A DNA stretch of 48,423 nt from Bacteroidales bacterium UBA1794 (GTDB lineage: Bacteria; Bacteroidota; Bacteroidia; Bacteroidales; Bacteroidaceae), in contig DCFW01000018.1 of assembly GCA_002315435.1 (NCBI GenBank), positions 1 through 48,423 of the forward strand. Reading direction: 5' to 3'. The translations under genes were made by a program, and so were the position numbers. The notes below the pieces were generated by a model. The model was not told the DNA's origin. It saw nothing but the letters and a program-made list of their open reading frames with translations, and ran no database searches. Below are positions 35,101 through 43,730 of the stretch, in pieces. Within the stretch, counting starts at the first letter, position 1, and each line of letters opens with the position of its first letter.

Positions 35101-35906
35101 AGATCCAAACGCATCTTGGGATAGCCGAAGTTTGTTATTTTATAAGGTTTGTAATTCTGTCGCATTGTGTAGAAGCGACCATTACCCAATGTAACACCTA
35201 ATGCATTTTGCTTCTTCAACAAAGAAGTCACATCAAAAGCATTGTAAATAACTGTTTTACGGTAATCCGTGGGTGCCGGAGCCAATACCTGAGAACCGAC
35301 TCTATTACCATTGATAAATAATTCGTACATCCCCAAACCGGCAATATAAACAGTTGCCTGCTTAACGGGTTTTGAAAGCTTAAATTCTTTGCGTAAATAT
35401 CTTGCGCTCAACCTACTCCAAGTTGTTTCATTATCCCATGGAGAAGGAGCATCCATTCCTATCCAGTCACCTTTCCAGAAAGTTTCACCAAGCAGACCCA
35501 CATTCCATGATGAGGTCTCACTCCAGTTGCTATCTCCCTGTGATGTTGTTACTTTTACTTTCCAATAACAACGGGTATTACTATACAAAGGCATACCGGC
35601 ATAGGATACCCACTGTGAAGCATCAGAGCCTACAGCTCCTGAATCCCAAAGATTTCCTTCATTCTTATTCAATAGTTCAGGCGAAGAAGCCACCAGTATG
35701 TGATAAGAAGTCTGCATCACATTCTTCTTATCGGACACGATTTGCCATCCTAGACGAGGAGCTGAAGTGTCTATGCTCATAGGAATTGTCATCTCTTCGG
35801 TACGAAGATTCATAACTTTTACTTCCTCTCGTTTCTTTGCATTCATTGACAAAGAGGCAAAAAGCAGACAACATACAATACTATATAATACCCGTTTCAT
35901 TTTCAT
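32103..35906 (-). CDS. GH78 alpha-L-rhamnosidase fused to a C-terminal BNR/sialidase-like propeller
   Basis: 1267 residues with a signal peptide (about 1-23). Residues about 25-130 are an Ig-like rhamnosidase N domain (TSAPRLGWQIVSDKKNVMQ). Two jelly rolls follow (about 150-450; VYIAGLGMYELFINGNRVG, SYVLDMGQNFAGWIRMKING), then the (alpha/alpha)6 barrel with the GH78 signature DCPQRNERQPWLGDRAMG near residues 492-507 and a closing beta domain to about 900. From about 925 a second unit starts (ECHAATIAEAKDGSLVASFFGG) with Asp-box repeats (SKDGGKTW, SDDKGKTW, SKDNGDTW) of a BNR propeller. GH78 removes terminal L-rhamnose. The propeller may be a second glycosidase acting on the newly exposed residue (inference). 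Its ATG overlaps the preceding stop as ATGA. Confidence 0.88.
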   Translation of the reverse strand: MKMKRVLYSIVCCLLFASLSMNAKKREEVKVMNLRTEEMTIPMSIDTSAPRLGWQIVSDKKNVMQTSYHILVASSPELLNKNEGNLWDSGAVGSDASQWVSYAGMPLYSNTRCYWKVKVTTSQGDSNWSETSSWNVGLLGETFWKGDWIGMDAPSPWDNETTWSRLSARYLRKEFKLSKPVKQATVYIAGLGMYELFINGNRVGSQVLAPAPTDYRKTVIYNAFDVTSLLKKQNALGVTLGNGRFYTMRQNYKPYKITNFGYPKMRLDLIVEYADGTKETISSDDSWKLNADGPIRSDNEYDGEIYDARKEFADWTLPEFNDSLWSSASRVSIPTGTLRGAMAPNMQVVDRLKPVSMVKHSNSYVLDMGQNFAGWIRMKINGGKVGDTIRLRFAETLQKDGSLYTANLRDARCTDYYIVKGDENGKEWAPRFVYHGFRFVEVTGYDHPVKEDFIGEVVSDEMKKTGSFLCSDTILNKIYHNAVWGVQSDYKGLPVDCPQRNERQPWLGDRAMGCWGESFLFENGPLYAKWMRDICEAQREDGCIPDVAPAYWNYYSDNVTWPSVLLLASDMLYTQYGNLEPIRRAYPNMKLWMKHLKDLYVHDGLISRDKYGDWCVPPEKPELIHSQDPARQTDGTLIATAYYYKMLQLMQRFAGLQGFSSEESVYTSEASLVKEAFNKKFLTVKKGTSLAPGHLLYPDSTYYGNNTVTANLLPLVFDMIPDAYTKQEVEKNIINAIVTINNNHISTGIIGVQWLMHELTKMGRSDIAWSLATNKTYPSWGYMTQRGATTIWELWNGDTANPKMNSGNHVMLLGDLLSWCYEDLGGIATDRKQPGFKHIIIKPDFSVEDMDSVNVSYETLYGKVTSHWTKNNGQLDWYIVVPPNTTADAYLPDGQVKQLGSGDWSFSVKMPLRDNAMVKDEFLYEKASFPECHAATIAEAKDGSLVASFFGGTKERNPDVCIWVCRKPKGAKSWTAPKMVADGVMSEKERKACWNPVLFQVPGGDLLLFFKIGKDVADWTGWVVRSKDGGKTWSCREPLPNGILGPSKNKAIYVNGRIISPCSLEAGGWRVYFEISDDKGKTWKKVGPIAAELAIPTQLQGKALSKAKDDQEAGEAIEGSGKKPIYAIQPSIFTLKDGRLEVLCRTRNGRLAVSWSKDNGDTWTPLQLTDVPNNNSGIDAVALNDGRYALVYNDFATIPGTPKGVRTPLSVALSEDGLHWNHWVTLENSPISQYSYPAIIQGKDGTLHIVYTWRRQRIKYVQLKNNK

Positions 35907-37360
35907 TTATTCAATTTCTCTTGTGCATCAGGCAATGTTTCTGCCGTTTTATCAAAATAACTCTTATCTGCATCCACGGCAATCAGCACTTGATCATTAC
36001 CGCTCATATAACCGCTGTCATGTTGAAATGTTACAGTCTTATTGTCAAATTCACCGATATATTCCAACTTCCCCGTTGACGTGCTATACCACCATGCATT
36101 TTTCTTTGCTCCACTAATCTTAGTCAAATCAATTTGCATAGAACGACCACTATAATTGTATGCCAACAAATAGTCCTTACCTCTAGTTGCAACGACCCGA
36201 TCATATCTCTCACCGTTTTTACCTGCAACGATACTTTGGTCAGGCACACGCTCAAAGAAAGGGAAAGTCAACATCAGATTCTTCAAATATTTCATCTCAT
36301 TGTAACCTGAATCATTCAAGGCATCATACCAAGGCTTTTCTGCACCGAACGAAGCTAATATGCCCGGACGTATAAACTGCATAATGGAATTATGTCCATA
36401 AGTGTGACCAAAGGAACCGGCGAATACCGACCAGTAAGCATAACGACGTACATCATAATCTTTCCAACGGGTTTCCTTGGGATTATGCAATCCTTGAGGA
36501 ATATCTTCGTATACGGGCTCTCCATCTATAACAGGTTTCATAGGAGCTGTAGATAAGCTCTTTTCTACAAAGCGCCAGTTATCTTCTTCCGTATTTTCCT
36601 TAATAGCATAGTCACCGTCACCATTACGTTGACCGTAACGTCTATGTCCGCTCTGGAACATATTGAAATCAAGCCAATCTTCATTATTGAACCATGTAGC
36701 AGAAGTGGTGCGTCCACGCGGATGGAATGTCATAAGGTGATTGTGATCATATTTTTTGATGGAATGAGCTAAAGCTTCCCAAACCTCTTTTTTCATATCA
36801 CCTCTTATATCACCTCCGATAATCCATATAATGTTGGGAGAGTTTTTATATCTTTCTGCCAAGAACTTACCATAAGCTTCAGCTTCCTTCACATTCATCT
36901 TTCCTTCATTCACAGGAGATCCCCAAATACAAACCATACCTATATATATACCGTTCTTCTCCGCAACTTTTATGATATTGTCCATATTATCCCAATAACC
37001 GTAAACTCCTTTGTGCTCAATGTCCTTGAAATTAAAGCCATCAACCAGCGAAGGTTGTCCATAGAAATTCATTGAAGGTACACTGTTCATCACTTGCACC
37101 TGAGCCACATTATAACCGGCATTTTTGCAACGGTCTAAATAATATTCAGCCTCATCACGATTAAGACGTTCCGGCAGTAACCATCCGGTATCACCCAACC
37201 AGAAAAAAGGAGTACCGTTTTCATGTTTCAAATATCTATGTTCATCTGATACCATCAATTTACCATTATCCCATGGTTTATAGACTTTCACTTTTTCTCC
37301 ATGCACACTACCAACCATAGCAAGCAAAATCAAGAAAGCTGAAAAAACTTTTAACTTCAT
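35903..37360 (-). CDS. GH140-like (DUF4038) apiosidase-type glycosidase
   Basis: 485 residues with a signal peptide (1-21). The DUF4038-type barrel starts with the family signature HENGTPFFWLGDTGWLLPERL and AGYNVAQVQVMN, followed by a C-terminal beta domain (about 390-465, YLLAYNYSGRSMQIDL). Likely catalytic acids are Asp184 (IIGGDIRGD) and Glu281 (VIDGEPVYED), placed as in GH140. The founding GH140 enzyme of B. thetaiotaomicron removes side chains at D-apiose on rhamnogalacturonan-II. The family has many uncharacterised members, so apiose is a good guess rather than a certainty. It lies 13 bp after the GH95 gene and overlaps the GH78-BNR gene by 4 bp. Confidence 0.82.
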   Translation of the reverse strand: MKLKVFSAFLILLAMVGSVHGEKVKVYKPWDNGKLMVSDEHRYLKHENGTPFFWLGDTGWLLPERLNRDEAEYYLDRCKNAGYNVAQVQVMNSVPSMNFYGQPSLVDGFNFKDIEHKGVYGYWDNMDNIIKVAEKNGIYIGMVCIWGSPVNEGKMNVKEAEAYGKFLAERYKNSPNIIWIIGGDIRGDMKKEVWEALAHSIKKYDHNHLMTFHPRGRTTSATWFNNEDWLDFNMFQSGHRRYGQRNGDGDYAIKENTEEDNWRFVEKSLSTAPMKPVIDGEPVYEDIPQGLHNPKETRWKDYDVRRYAYWSVFAGSFGHTYGHNSIMQFIRPGILASFGAEKPWYDALNDSGYNEMKYLKNLMLTFPFFERVPDQSIVAGKNGERYDRVVATRGKDYLLAYNYSGRSMQIDLTKISGAKKNAWWYSTSTGKLEYIGEFDNKTVTFQHDSGYMSGNDQVLIAVDADKSYFDKTAETLPDAQEKLNK

Positions 37361-37373
37361 ATTATTATTTTAT

Positions 37374-39818
37374 TTAATTCACTAATGTATAAGATGCCCC
37401 GGCCTTTGTTTTTAAATCATAGACATAGGTCTTGCGTAATATCACCTTGTGTAATTGTTTCGGGTCATGAACAATCGGTGCTGCATCTGTCGGTATATTA
37501 TATAATGCATTCGAATTAATTCCACGTGCGGGTTTTAATCCTTTCCCCTTTAAAGGAACTAACGAACGAATACGGCAATTGCCACCCAACTGAGATTTAA
37601 TCGTCACTTGTTGCAATTGATTTTTTCTCCAATTCATTGATATTTCAAATCCACCTCGAGCATGTAAGCCACTGATACTTCCCTCTTTCCAGTTTGAAGG
37701 CAAAGCCGGTAGCAAATAGATAAAGCCATCATAACTTTGCATCAACATTTCCGCAATTCCTGCCGTACAACCAAAATTCCCATCTATCTGGAAAGGAGGA
37801 TGCGCATCAAACAAGTTAGGATAAGTTCCACCTACCTTCTTTTCATTCCTTACTAATGTCAACTGATCACCAATCAATTTACACGCATGATCGCCGTCAA
37901 GCAAACGTGCCCACAAACAAATCTTCCATCCCATACTCCAACCGGTAGAAGCATCACCTCTATGAATTAACGATGTACGGGCAGCATCAAATAATTCAGG
38001 AGTGCGATAGGGAGAAATATGTGCACCTGGGAAAAGAGAATAAAGATGTGATACATGACGATGAGTATCACTCGGATCATCCCAATCGTCCATCCACTCT
38101 TGCAATTGTCCCCATCTGCCTATTTGCATAGGAGGGAGCAACGCCAGTTTCTTTGATAAGCTATTTGCAAATTCTTTATCCTGACCAAACATTTGTGAAG
38201 AAGCGATTACGCTTTGAAACAAGTCTCGTACCAATAAATTATCCAACGTAACACCGGCTGCTGTTGTAGCCTCTCCTTTACTTCCGACATGAGGATTTTC
38301 AGGTGAAAGACTGGGACAAACCACTAACCATCCATGTTTAGGCTCTTTTACCAATGTTTCATTGAAAAAGCGAGCAGCCTCCTTCATTATAGGATAAACC
38401 TTGTGCAAGAATGTGGTATCACCCGTATATAAATAATGTTCCCATAAATGACGACATAACCATGCCGCACCTGTGGACCACAGACCTGAAGGAGCTTTAT
38501 CTACAGCACCTGTAGTACGCCAAATGTCGGTATTATGATGGAGCACCCACCCGTCGGCACCATACATCACTTTGGCCGTTTTCTTACCGGTCTCACTCAC
38601 TTCACGAATCAATCGAAACAACGGATCGTTCAGTTCTGTAAGATTGGTCACTTCAGCAGGCCAATAGTTCATTTCCAAATTTATGTTGCAAGTATATTTA
38701 CTATCCCACGAAGGAAATAGTTTATCATTCCATATACCCTGCAAGTTAGCGGGTTGACCTCCCGGTTGCGAACAGCTTATCAACAAATAACGTCCGAAAC
38801 GAAAATACGTTGATACCAAACCGAGGTCGTTGTTCTCTTTAAAGTGCACGATTCGTTCATCGGTAGGCAAAGACGAATAATGATCAGGACCGAGATCAAG
38901 ATTCACTCTATTCATATAGTGTTGAAACATGCTCACATGTTGCTGTTTCATTTGATCATAATTGTGCTTCATTGCCGACACAAGATAGTCCTCTGAACGT
39001 TTTGAAGCATCACCTGATATATCCTTATAGTTGTTGAAATTGGTAGCTATGGATACATAGAAAACCACTTCATCGGCTTTACTTATTGAAAGTACTCCAT
39101 CACGGCTTAACATACTTCCGCCCTTTACATTAGCAGATACTCGCCCCTCAAATTCTACTTTTCCTTTCAATCCTTCGTGCCATGAAGAGACACCACTTAA
39201 AGTAATTTCTTTGTTTTCCGATTGTATCGATACATCCTGATGAGGTGATGTCAACATGGTATTGCATGTAATGCTGCCGGGTTTACTAGCCGTAATTCTT
39301 ACTGTCACTACCTGATCGGAAAATGAAGTAATCACTTCACGACGATATTCCACATCATTCACTTTATAGGTAACAACAGCACGAGCCGAGTCAAGACTCA
39401 GCTCCCTATAATAATGAGTATATTGTGCATGCGAAGGGAAATTGATATACAAATCACCGAAAGGTTGATAAGGCATACCGCTATTCGTATTAGACATCAC
39501 ATGCTCCGTTGCCATTGTTTGGGCTTCCAAATACTTTCCTTCAAAAACCAATTGCCGAACCTTTGGAAGATACTGCAATGCCTCTGGGTTGGCATTGTCA
39601 TTCGGTTTGCCAGCCCATATAGTTGCCTCGTTCAACTGAATATGTTCAGAAGCCGGATTTCCAAATAGCATTGCGCCCAAGCGTCCATTTCCTAAAGGCA
39701 ATGCCTCTGTCCATGTTGACGCCGGACGGTTATACCAAAGTTTATATTCTTGAGATGCCATAGACCGTACAGAAAAAAGAACAGCCAGACAACCCATCAA
39801 GAAAGTGCGTATATTCAT
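37374..39818 (-). CDS. GH95 alpha-L-fucosidase / alpha-L-galactosidase
   Basis: 814 residues, the usual GH95 length, with a signal peptide (1-21). The N-terminal beta domain opens with the family hallmark WYNRPASTWTEALPLGNGRL. The (alpha/alpha)6 barrel contains the Asn pair of CNINLEMNYWPAE (about 380), the acid Glu in LSPENPH (about 505) and the Asp of PPFQIDGNFG (about 678), matching the inverting Asn-assisted mechanism known for this family. Substrates are terminal alpha-L-fucose or alpha-L-galactose; in RG-II it would be L-galactose. It follows the esterase gene in the operon. Confidence 0.92.
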   Translation of the reverse strand: MNIRTFLMGCLAVLFSVRSMASQEYKLWYNRPASTWTEALPLGNGRLGAMLFGNPASEHIQLNEATIWAGKPNDNANPEALQYLPKVRQLVFEGKYLEAQTMATEHVMSNTNSGMPYQPFGDLYINFPSHAQYTHYYRELSLDSARAVVTYKVNDVEYRREVITSFSDQVVTVRITASKPGSITCNTMLTSPHQDVSIQSENKEITLSGVSSWHEGLKGKVEFEGRVSANVKGGSMLSRDGVLSISKADEVVFYVSIATNFNNYKDISGDASKRSEDYLVSAMKHNYDQMKQQHVSMFQHYMNRVNLDLGPDHYSSLPTDERIVHFKENNDLGLVSTYFRFGRYLLISCSQPGGQPANLQGIWNDKLFPSWDSKYTCNINLEMNYWPAEVTNLTELNDPLFRLIREVSETGKKTAKVMYGADGWVLHHNTDIWRTTGAVDKAPSGLWSTGAAWLCRHLWEHYLYTGDTTFLHKVYPIMKEAARFFNETLVKEPKHGWLVVCPSLSPENPHVGSKGEATTAAGVTLDNLLVRDLFQSVIASSQMFGQDKEFANSLSKKLALLPPMQIGRWGQLQEWMDDWDDPSDTHRHVSHLYSLFPGAHISPYRTPELFDAARTSLIHRGDASTGWSMGWKICLWARLLDGDHACKLIGDQLTLVRNEKKVGGTYPNLFDAHPPFQIDGNFGCTAGIAEMLMQSYDGFIYLLPALPSNWKEGSISGLHARGGFEISMNWRKNQLQQVTIKSQLGGNCRIRSLVPLKGKGLKPARGINSNALYNIPTDAAPIVHDPKQLHKVILRKTYVYDLKTKAGASYTLVN

Positions 39819-39871
39819 AATTTTCAGAAGTATATTTATAAATTAGTGACGAGACGCTAGTACCTTTGTAC

Positions 39872-41158
39872 TCATTTATGAAACTTCATAGCATCCTCAT
39901 TCTCTATCGTTACCTTGCTCTCATCGAGCATATTTTTATTCAATTTGAATACGTCTGCAAAGAAGTTGTATACAGGCATACGCTTGTTTATTCCGAAATC
40001 ATGATGTTCATTCGGCAAGTGCACATTAGAAACATTTGACTTTGCATTATACATATCGTACATATGTTGAAGATAAGGATATTCCAAACGAGGAACAGCC
40101 GCCGTCCAATCACCGCCATCACTCACAACCAACAAGGGTTTAGGAGCAAACATGGCAGCTAATTCTGCATTACAAGTTCCCCCACCTGAAAGCTGTATAG
40201 GTTTACCGCTTTCACATGGACAACCGCCATCAAACCATGACGAAAGGCTCACCACTGGAGCTGCGGCCGTAAAGCGTTGGTCAAGTACGGTGAGTAGTAT
40301 CGTTTGCGTTCCTCCGCCTGAACCTCCATTCACTCCGACACGCTTCGTATCAATATCTTTGCGCTTTATCATCCAATCCAAAATGCGCAAACCATTCATA
40401 GCTTGCACAACATGTGCCTCACTGGTTTGATGTGCTGCTTCTCCTACTTCTTTAGCCGACTCACCCCAACCGTAAAGATCGTAATCCACACACACAGCTC
40501 CCATGCGTGCCAATGTACCCATACGTTGCTGCTGATCTTCTCGATAGCGTCCCAGCAAAAAATGTCCATTCGGACAAATGATTAAGGCATGTTTTCCTTT
40601 TGTTGCAGGTGTATAAATTGATCCACACACAGTCAAACCCGGTGTGGTTTCCATTGAGAAGTTCTGTACCGTATATCCGTTATATTTACGAATCGCCGTT
40701 AGCTTCGGTTGAGCTTTCACACATTTGCTCAACTTCTCGTCAACGCCTAAACGAAGGCGCACCTCACGTCTTAACGAATCTCTGCGCAACTCCCAAGCTT
40801 GTTTATCACTATATAAAGAGGTGAGATAAGTCAACAACTTCCTACCATCTTCTTCGGTACGACGAGTATATTCATAAGGCTTTATCTTATACAAACCTTC
40901 ACTTTGCTTTACAATCTTATAGTCAAACGGAGCTAATATGTTTGTAAGTGATTCTTCCACCGAATAAGGGCGAATGCGGAAATCAGCATAAGGCAACATC
41001 TTTCCTACCGTATCCACATTATATTTCAAACGAACATGAAAGCGGGCTTCTACATCAGTCAACACATCATGCAACGAACTTGTAAAATGATTCTCATATG
41101 TCTGAGCATTTGCTCCTAACGAAAATGCTAATGCAGACAACAATAATATCTTTTTCAT
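39872..41158 (-). CDS. Exported alpha/beta-hydrolase esterase with N-terminal STN-like domain
   Basis: 428 residues with a signal peptide (1-18). Residues about 25-93 (SLHDVLTDVEARFHVRLKYN ... YSVEESLTNILAPF) resemble the small STN domain found at the start of TonB receptors and secretins, which is unusual on an esterase. The alpha/beta-hydrolase domain (about 165-415) has a nucleophile elbow with Ser280 (NGGSGGGTQT), an acid at about 350 (VVSDGGDW) and His at about 386 (NEHHDFG). The fold is that of acetyl-xylan/pectin esterase-like enzymes. It probably removes acetyl or methyl esters so that the glycosidases can act. It begins 9 bp after the GH78 stop. Confidence 0.78.
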   Translation of the reverse strand: MKKILLLSALAFSLGANAQTYENHFTSSLHDVLTDVEARFHVRLKYNVDTVGKMLPYADFRIRPYSVEESLTNILAPFDYKIVKQSEGLYKIKPYEYTRRTEEDGRKLLTYLTSLYSDKQAWELRRDSLRREVRLRLGVDEKLSKCVKAQPKLTAIRKYNGYTVQNFSMETTPGLTVCGSIYTPATKGKHALIICPNGHFLLGRYREDQQQRMGTLARMGAVCVDYDLYGWGESAKEVGEAAHQTSEAHVVQAMNGLRILDWMIKRKDIDTKRVGVNGGSGGGTQTILLTVLDQRFTAAAPVVSLSSWFDGGCPCESGKPIQLSGGGTCNAELAAMFAPKPLLVVSDGGDWTAAVPRLEYPYLQHMYDMYNAKSNVSNVHLPNEHHDFGINKRMPVYNFFADVFKLNKNMLDESKVTIENEDAMKFHK

Positions 41159-41167
41159 CTCAATATT

Positions 41168-43627
41168 TTATATTTTACTTATAAACGAATACTCACCACC
41201 TGTAACAGATTGAACCTCATTACTACAGGGAACGAACACTTTGGCTGTACAACCATCGGGTATGGTGACATTCAGTTTCACTTGATTATTTTCTCTATGC
41301 CACTCTACTTTTATCAGCCCTTTGTTGCTCATATAAGAAGCTTTCACATAAGTGAGGTCACCCACGACTTGAGGTTTAATCACAATATGACTGAAGCCTT
41401 GTCCATCCTCTTCATGACCTATACCTGCAAGAGAAGCAAAGAACCATTCATCAATTTGTCCCATCATAAAATGGTTCCATGATGATCCTTGACGCGGGTC
41501 CCATTGTTCGGTAAGTGTGGTAGCGCCAAACTTCAATTGGAATCCATATCCGGGAACGTCCTCATGATTGTGCATCTTATACATCAACTCGTTTAATCCG
41601 TTACGGGCCAATGTCTGAAACAGATATCTATTACCTACATCTCCCGTTGTGAGGCGGTTGCCATGAGTCTTTATATCTTTTATCAAATTATTCAAAACAG
41701 CTGTACGATTTACCGAATCCACCATATTCAAGAATAACGGGAGCGCATTGCTGCATTGACTGCCCGTGCCGTATTCCGATGTTTCAGAATGATAAAACGT
41801 ACGATTAAAAGCGTCCTTCACTTCATCCGAAAGTTTCTGATAATATACTTCATCATACTTGTTGCCTACAATCTTTGCAGCTTGCAGCATATAGCAGATA
41901 TCCATATAATAATGTGCGGTCGCTACCAATGGAACGGGTGTATTACGTGAGAAGCCTGCACGGAAGTTACCATAATCATACCAATCTCCCAGACCGAACG
42001 ATAGGATGTGATCCTTTGCACGAGTGCCCAAGTAATCAACATATCTTGCCATTGAACGATAATGCGTCTTGATCAACGATGAGTCTCCGTAATAATATAA
42101 GTATTGAAAAGGTATCACTACCAATGAGCTTCCCCACTCGGGCGACTCTTCAAAATCAGCCATTCCGGGACCTGTAAACTCTACATAGTGAGGTGCTACA
42201 GTCGGCATTCTACCGTCAGTACCTTGCGCATCAACCATATCTTGCATGATTTTCGGCATCAACGTTGACAAATCATAATTGAAGAATAGTCCGGGACCAT
42301 TCAAGTGCAACTGTTCCAACCATCCTAGTTTCTCTCTATGCGGACAATCTGTAAAGATTCCTTGCATGTTACTGCGAACAGCCATTTGTATCAATCGATG
42401 TGTGGCATTGAAGATTGGATTGGAACACTCAAACGTAGATACATCTTTTGCCGAATTGGAAACAAAGCAGGAACGTATCTGCTTCAAGACAGGTAGTCTT
42501 GATTTATTTTTATCATTGGAAAGAACTGCACCCTCCACCTGAATATATCTGAATCCATAGTAGGTGAACCGAGGATGCCAGACTTCTATGCCATCTCCTT
42601 TCAACGTATACACATCATAATAGGGACGACCGGTTTGACGTTGATCCACTGCTCCCTCTTTGTTCAGACTTTCTGCCATCAACAGAGTGATACGTTGCCC
42701 GCGTTTACCTTTTACTTTAATTAAAGGAAAACCGGCTAAGTTTTGTCCCATGTCAAACACCATTGCCGAATGATCAACCGTTCGCTTGGTTGACTTACTT
42801 GCCGAATCAGCTTCGGCAACAGTCAGTTTATGAACAGCTTTCACATCATAGTATGAATAGATCGTCACCGGTGGAGCTAACTGACGGCGAAGTACGCCTA
42901 GAGGAGCCTCTTGCAGAACCACAGGATGCCACTCATTGGACTTGAACCCGGTTTTGTCCCATCCGCTCTGTTCCATTCGGGCATCGTAATCTTCCCCTCC
43001 ATAAATACTATTGAAAGTAACGGGGCTAAACGAATATTTCCAACTTCCATCCGAACAAATAGTTTGTATCGTTCCGTCGTTGTATGTTACTACCAACTTG
43101 AACAGCAATGTAAGCGGGCCGAAACTTATCTGTAACTTTCGATAGCGATCTTCTCCTTGCACATTATAAAAACCGTTGCCAAGCAACACACCTGCCACGT
43201 TTTCGCCTTTGCGTAAGAAAGAAGTCACATCAAAGCTATTATAATAAACCGTTTTGTCATAATCACTCCACAACGGAGCAAACTCTTGATTGCCGCCTAC
43301 CTTCTTGCCGTTAAAGGTTAGCTCGTAATGTCCCAAGCCACAAATCAACAATTCAGCTTTCTTTATATTTGAAGACACCGTGAATGCCCTTCTCAAATAA
43401 ATACTTCTGCGTGACAAACTATCCACTGCCGCCCAAGCCGACTTCACATTCGCCTGCTTAAGCACCGCACCTTGATAAATCCGACCTTTGGGCAAATGCG
43501 AAGCATCACGAGTGATTGCTCCCACCCATTGAGCTGTGCCAAAGGGATGTGAACCTTCATCAGCAAGCAAAGACTGAAAAGGCATCAACAGCAAACAACC
43601 CAACAACAGAATTATACACTTCTTCAT
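41168..43627 (-). CDS. GH78 alpha-L-rhamnosidase
   Basis: 819 residues with a signal peptide (1-22). Jelly-roll domains bear LICGLGHYELTFNGKKVGG and VFDMGQNLAGFPLIKVKG. The (alpha/alpha)6 barrel has the GH78 signature GIFTDCPHREKLGWLEQL near residue 430 and TTLTEQWDP near residue 710. A C-terminal beta domain carries FSHIVIKPQ. Unlike the second GH78 in the operon it lacks the N-terminal Ig domain and the propeller, so the two probably cut rhamnose in different linkages. A strong hairpin lies between it and the upstream gene. Confidence 0.9.
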   Translation of the reverse strand: MKKCIILLLGCLLLMPFQSLLADEGSHPFGTAQWVGAITRDASHLPKGRIYQGAVLKQANVKSAWAAVDSLSRRSIYLRRAFTVSSNIKKAELLICGLGHYELTFNGKKVGGNQEFAPLWSDYDKTVYYNSFDVTSFLRKGENVAGVLLGNGFYNVQGEDRYRKLQISFGPLTLLFKLVVTYNDGTIQTICSDGSWKYSFSPVTFNSIYGGEDYDARMEQSGWDKTGFKSNEWHPVVLQEAPLGVLRRQLAPPVTIYSYYDVKAVHKLTVAEADSASKSTKRTVDHSAMVFDMGQNLAGFPLIKVKGKRGQRITLLMAESLNKEGAVDQRQTGRPYYDVYTLKGDGIEVWHPRFTYYGFRYIQVEGAVLSNDKNKSRLPVLKQIRSCFVSNSAKDVSTFECSNPIFNATHRLIQMAVRSNMQGIFTDCPHREKLGWLEQLHLNGPGLFFNYDLSTLMPKIMQDMVDAQGTDGRMPTVAPHYVEFTGPGMADFEESPEWGSSLVVIPFQYLYYYGDSSLIKTHYRSMARYVDYLGTRAKDHILSFGLGDWYDYGNFRAGFSRNTPVPLVATAHYYMDICYMLQAAKIVGNKYDEVYYQKLSDEVKDAFNRTFYHSETSEYGTGSQCSNALPLFLNMVDSVNRTAVLNNLIKDIKTHGNRLTTGDVGNRYLFQTLARNGLNELMYKMHNHEDVPGYGFQLKFGATTLTEQWDPRQGSSWNHFMMGQIDEWFFASLAGIGHEEDGQGFSHIVIKPQVVGDLTYVKASYMSNKGLIKVEWHRENNQVKLNVTIPDGCTAKVFVPCSNEVQSVTGGEYSFISKI

Positions 43628-43648
43628 AACAAATTCTTTATATATAAA

Positions 43649-43720
43649 AAGAACTATACTCTACCGAACATCAATACATGACACTTCACAAGTCATCTCA
43701 TCCGGTAGAATATAGTTCTT
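43649..43720 (-). terminator. Intra-operon hairpin (attenuator or processing site)
   Basis: AAGAACTATACTCTACCG (43649-43666) and CGGTAGAATATAGTTCTT (43703-43720) form an 18-bp stem with one mismatch. The loop holds a smaller ATGAC/GTCAT stem. On the transcribed strand TTTTTATATA follows the stem. It sits in the 103-bp gap between the 1106-residue gene and GH78, with no -7 box after it, so it probably attenuates or trims the message. Confidence 0.7.
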
Positions 43721-43730
43721 AAGAAAAGTC

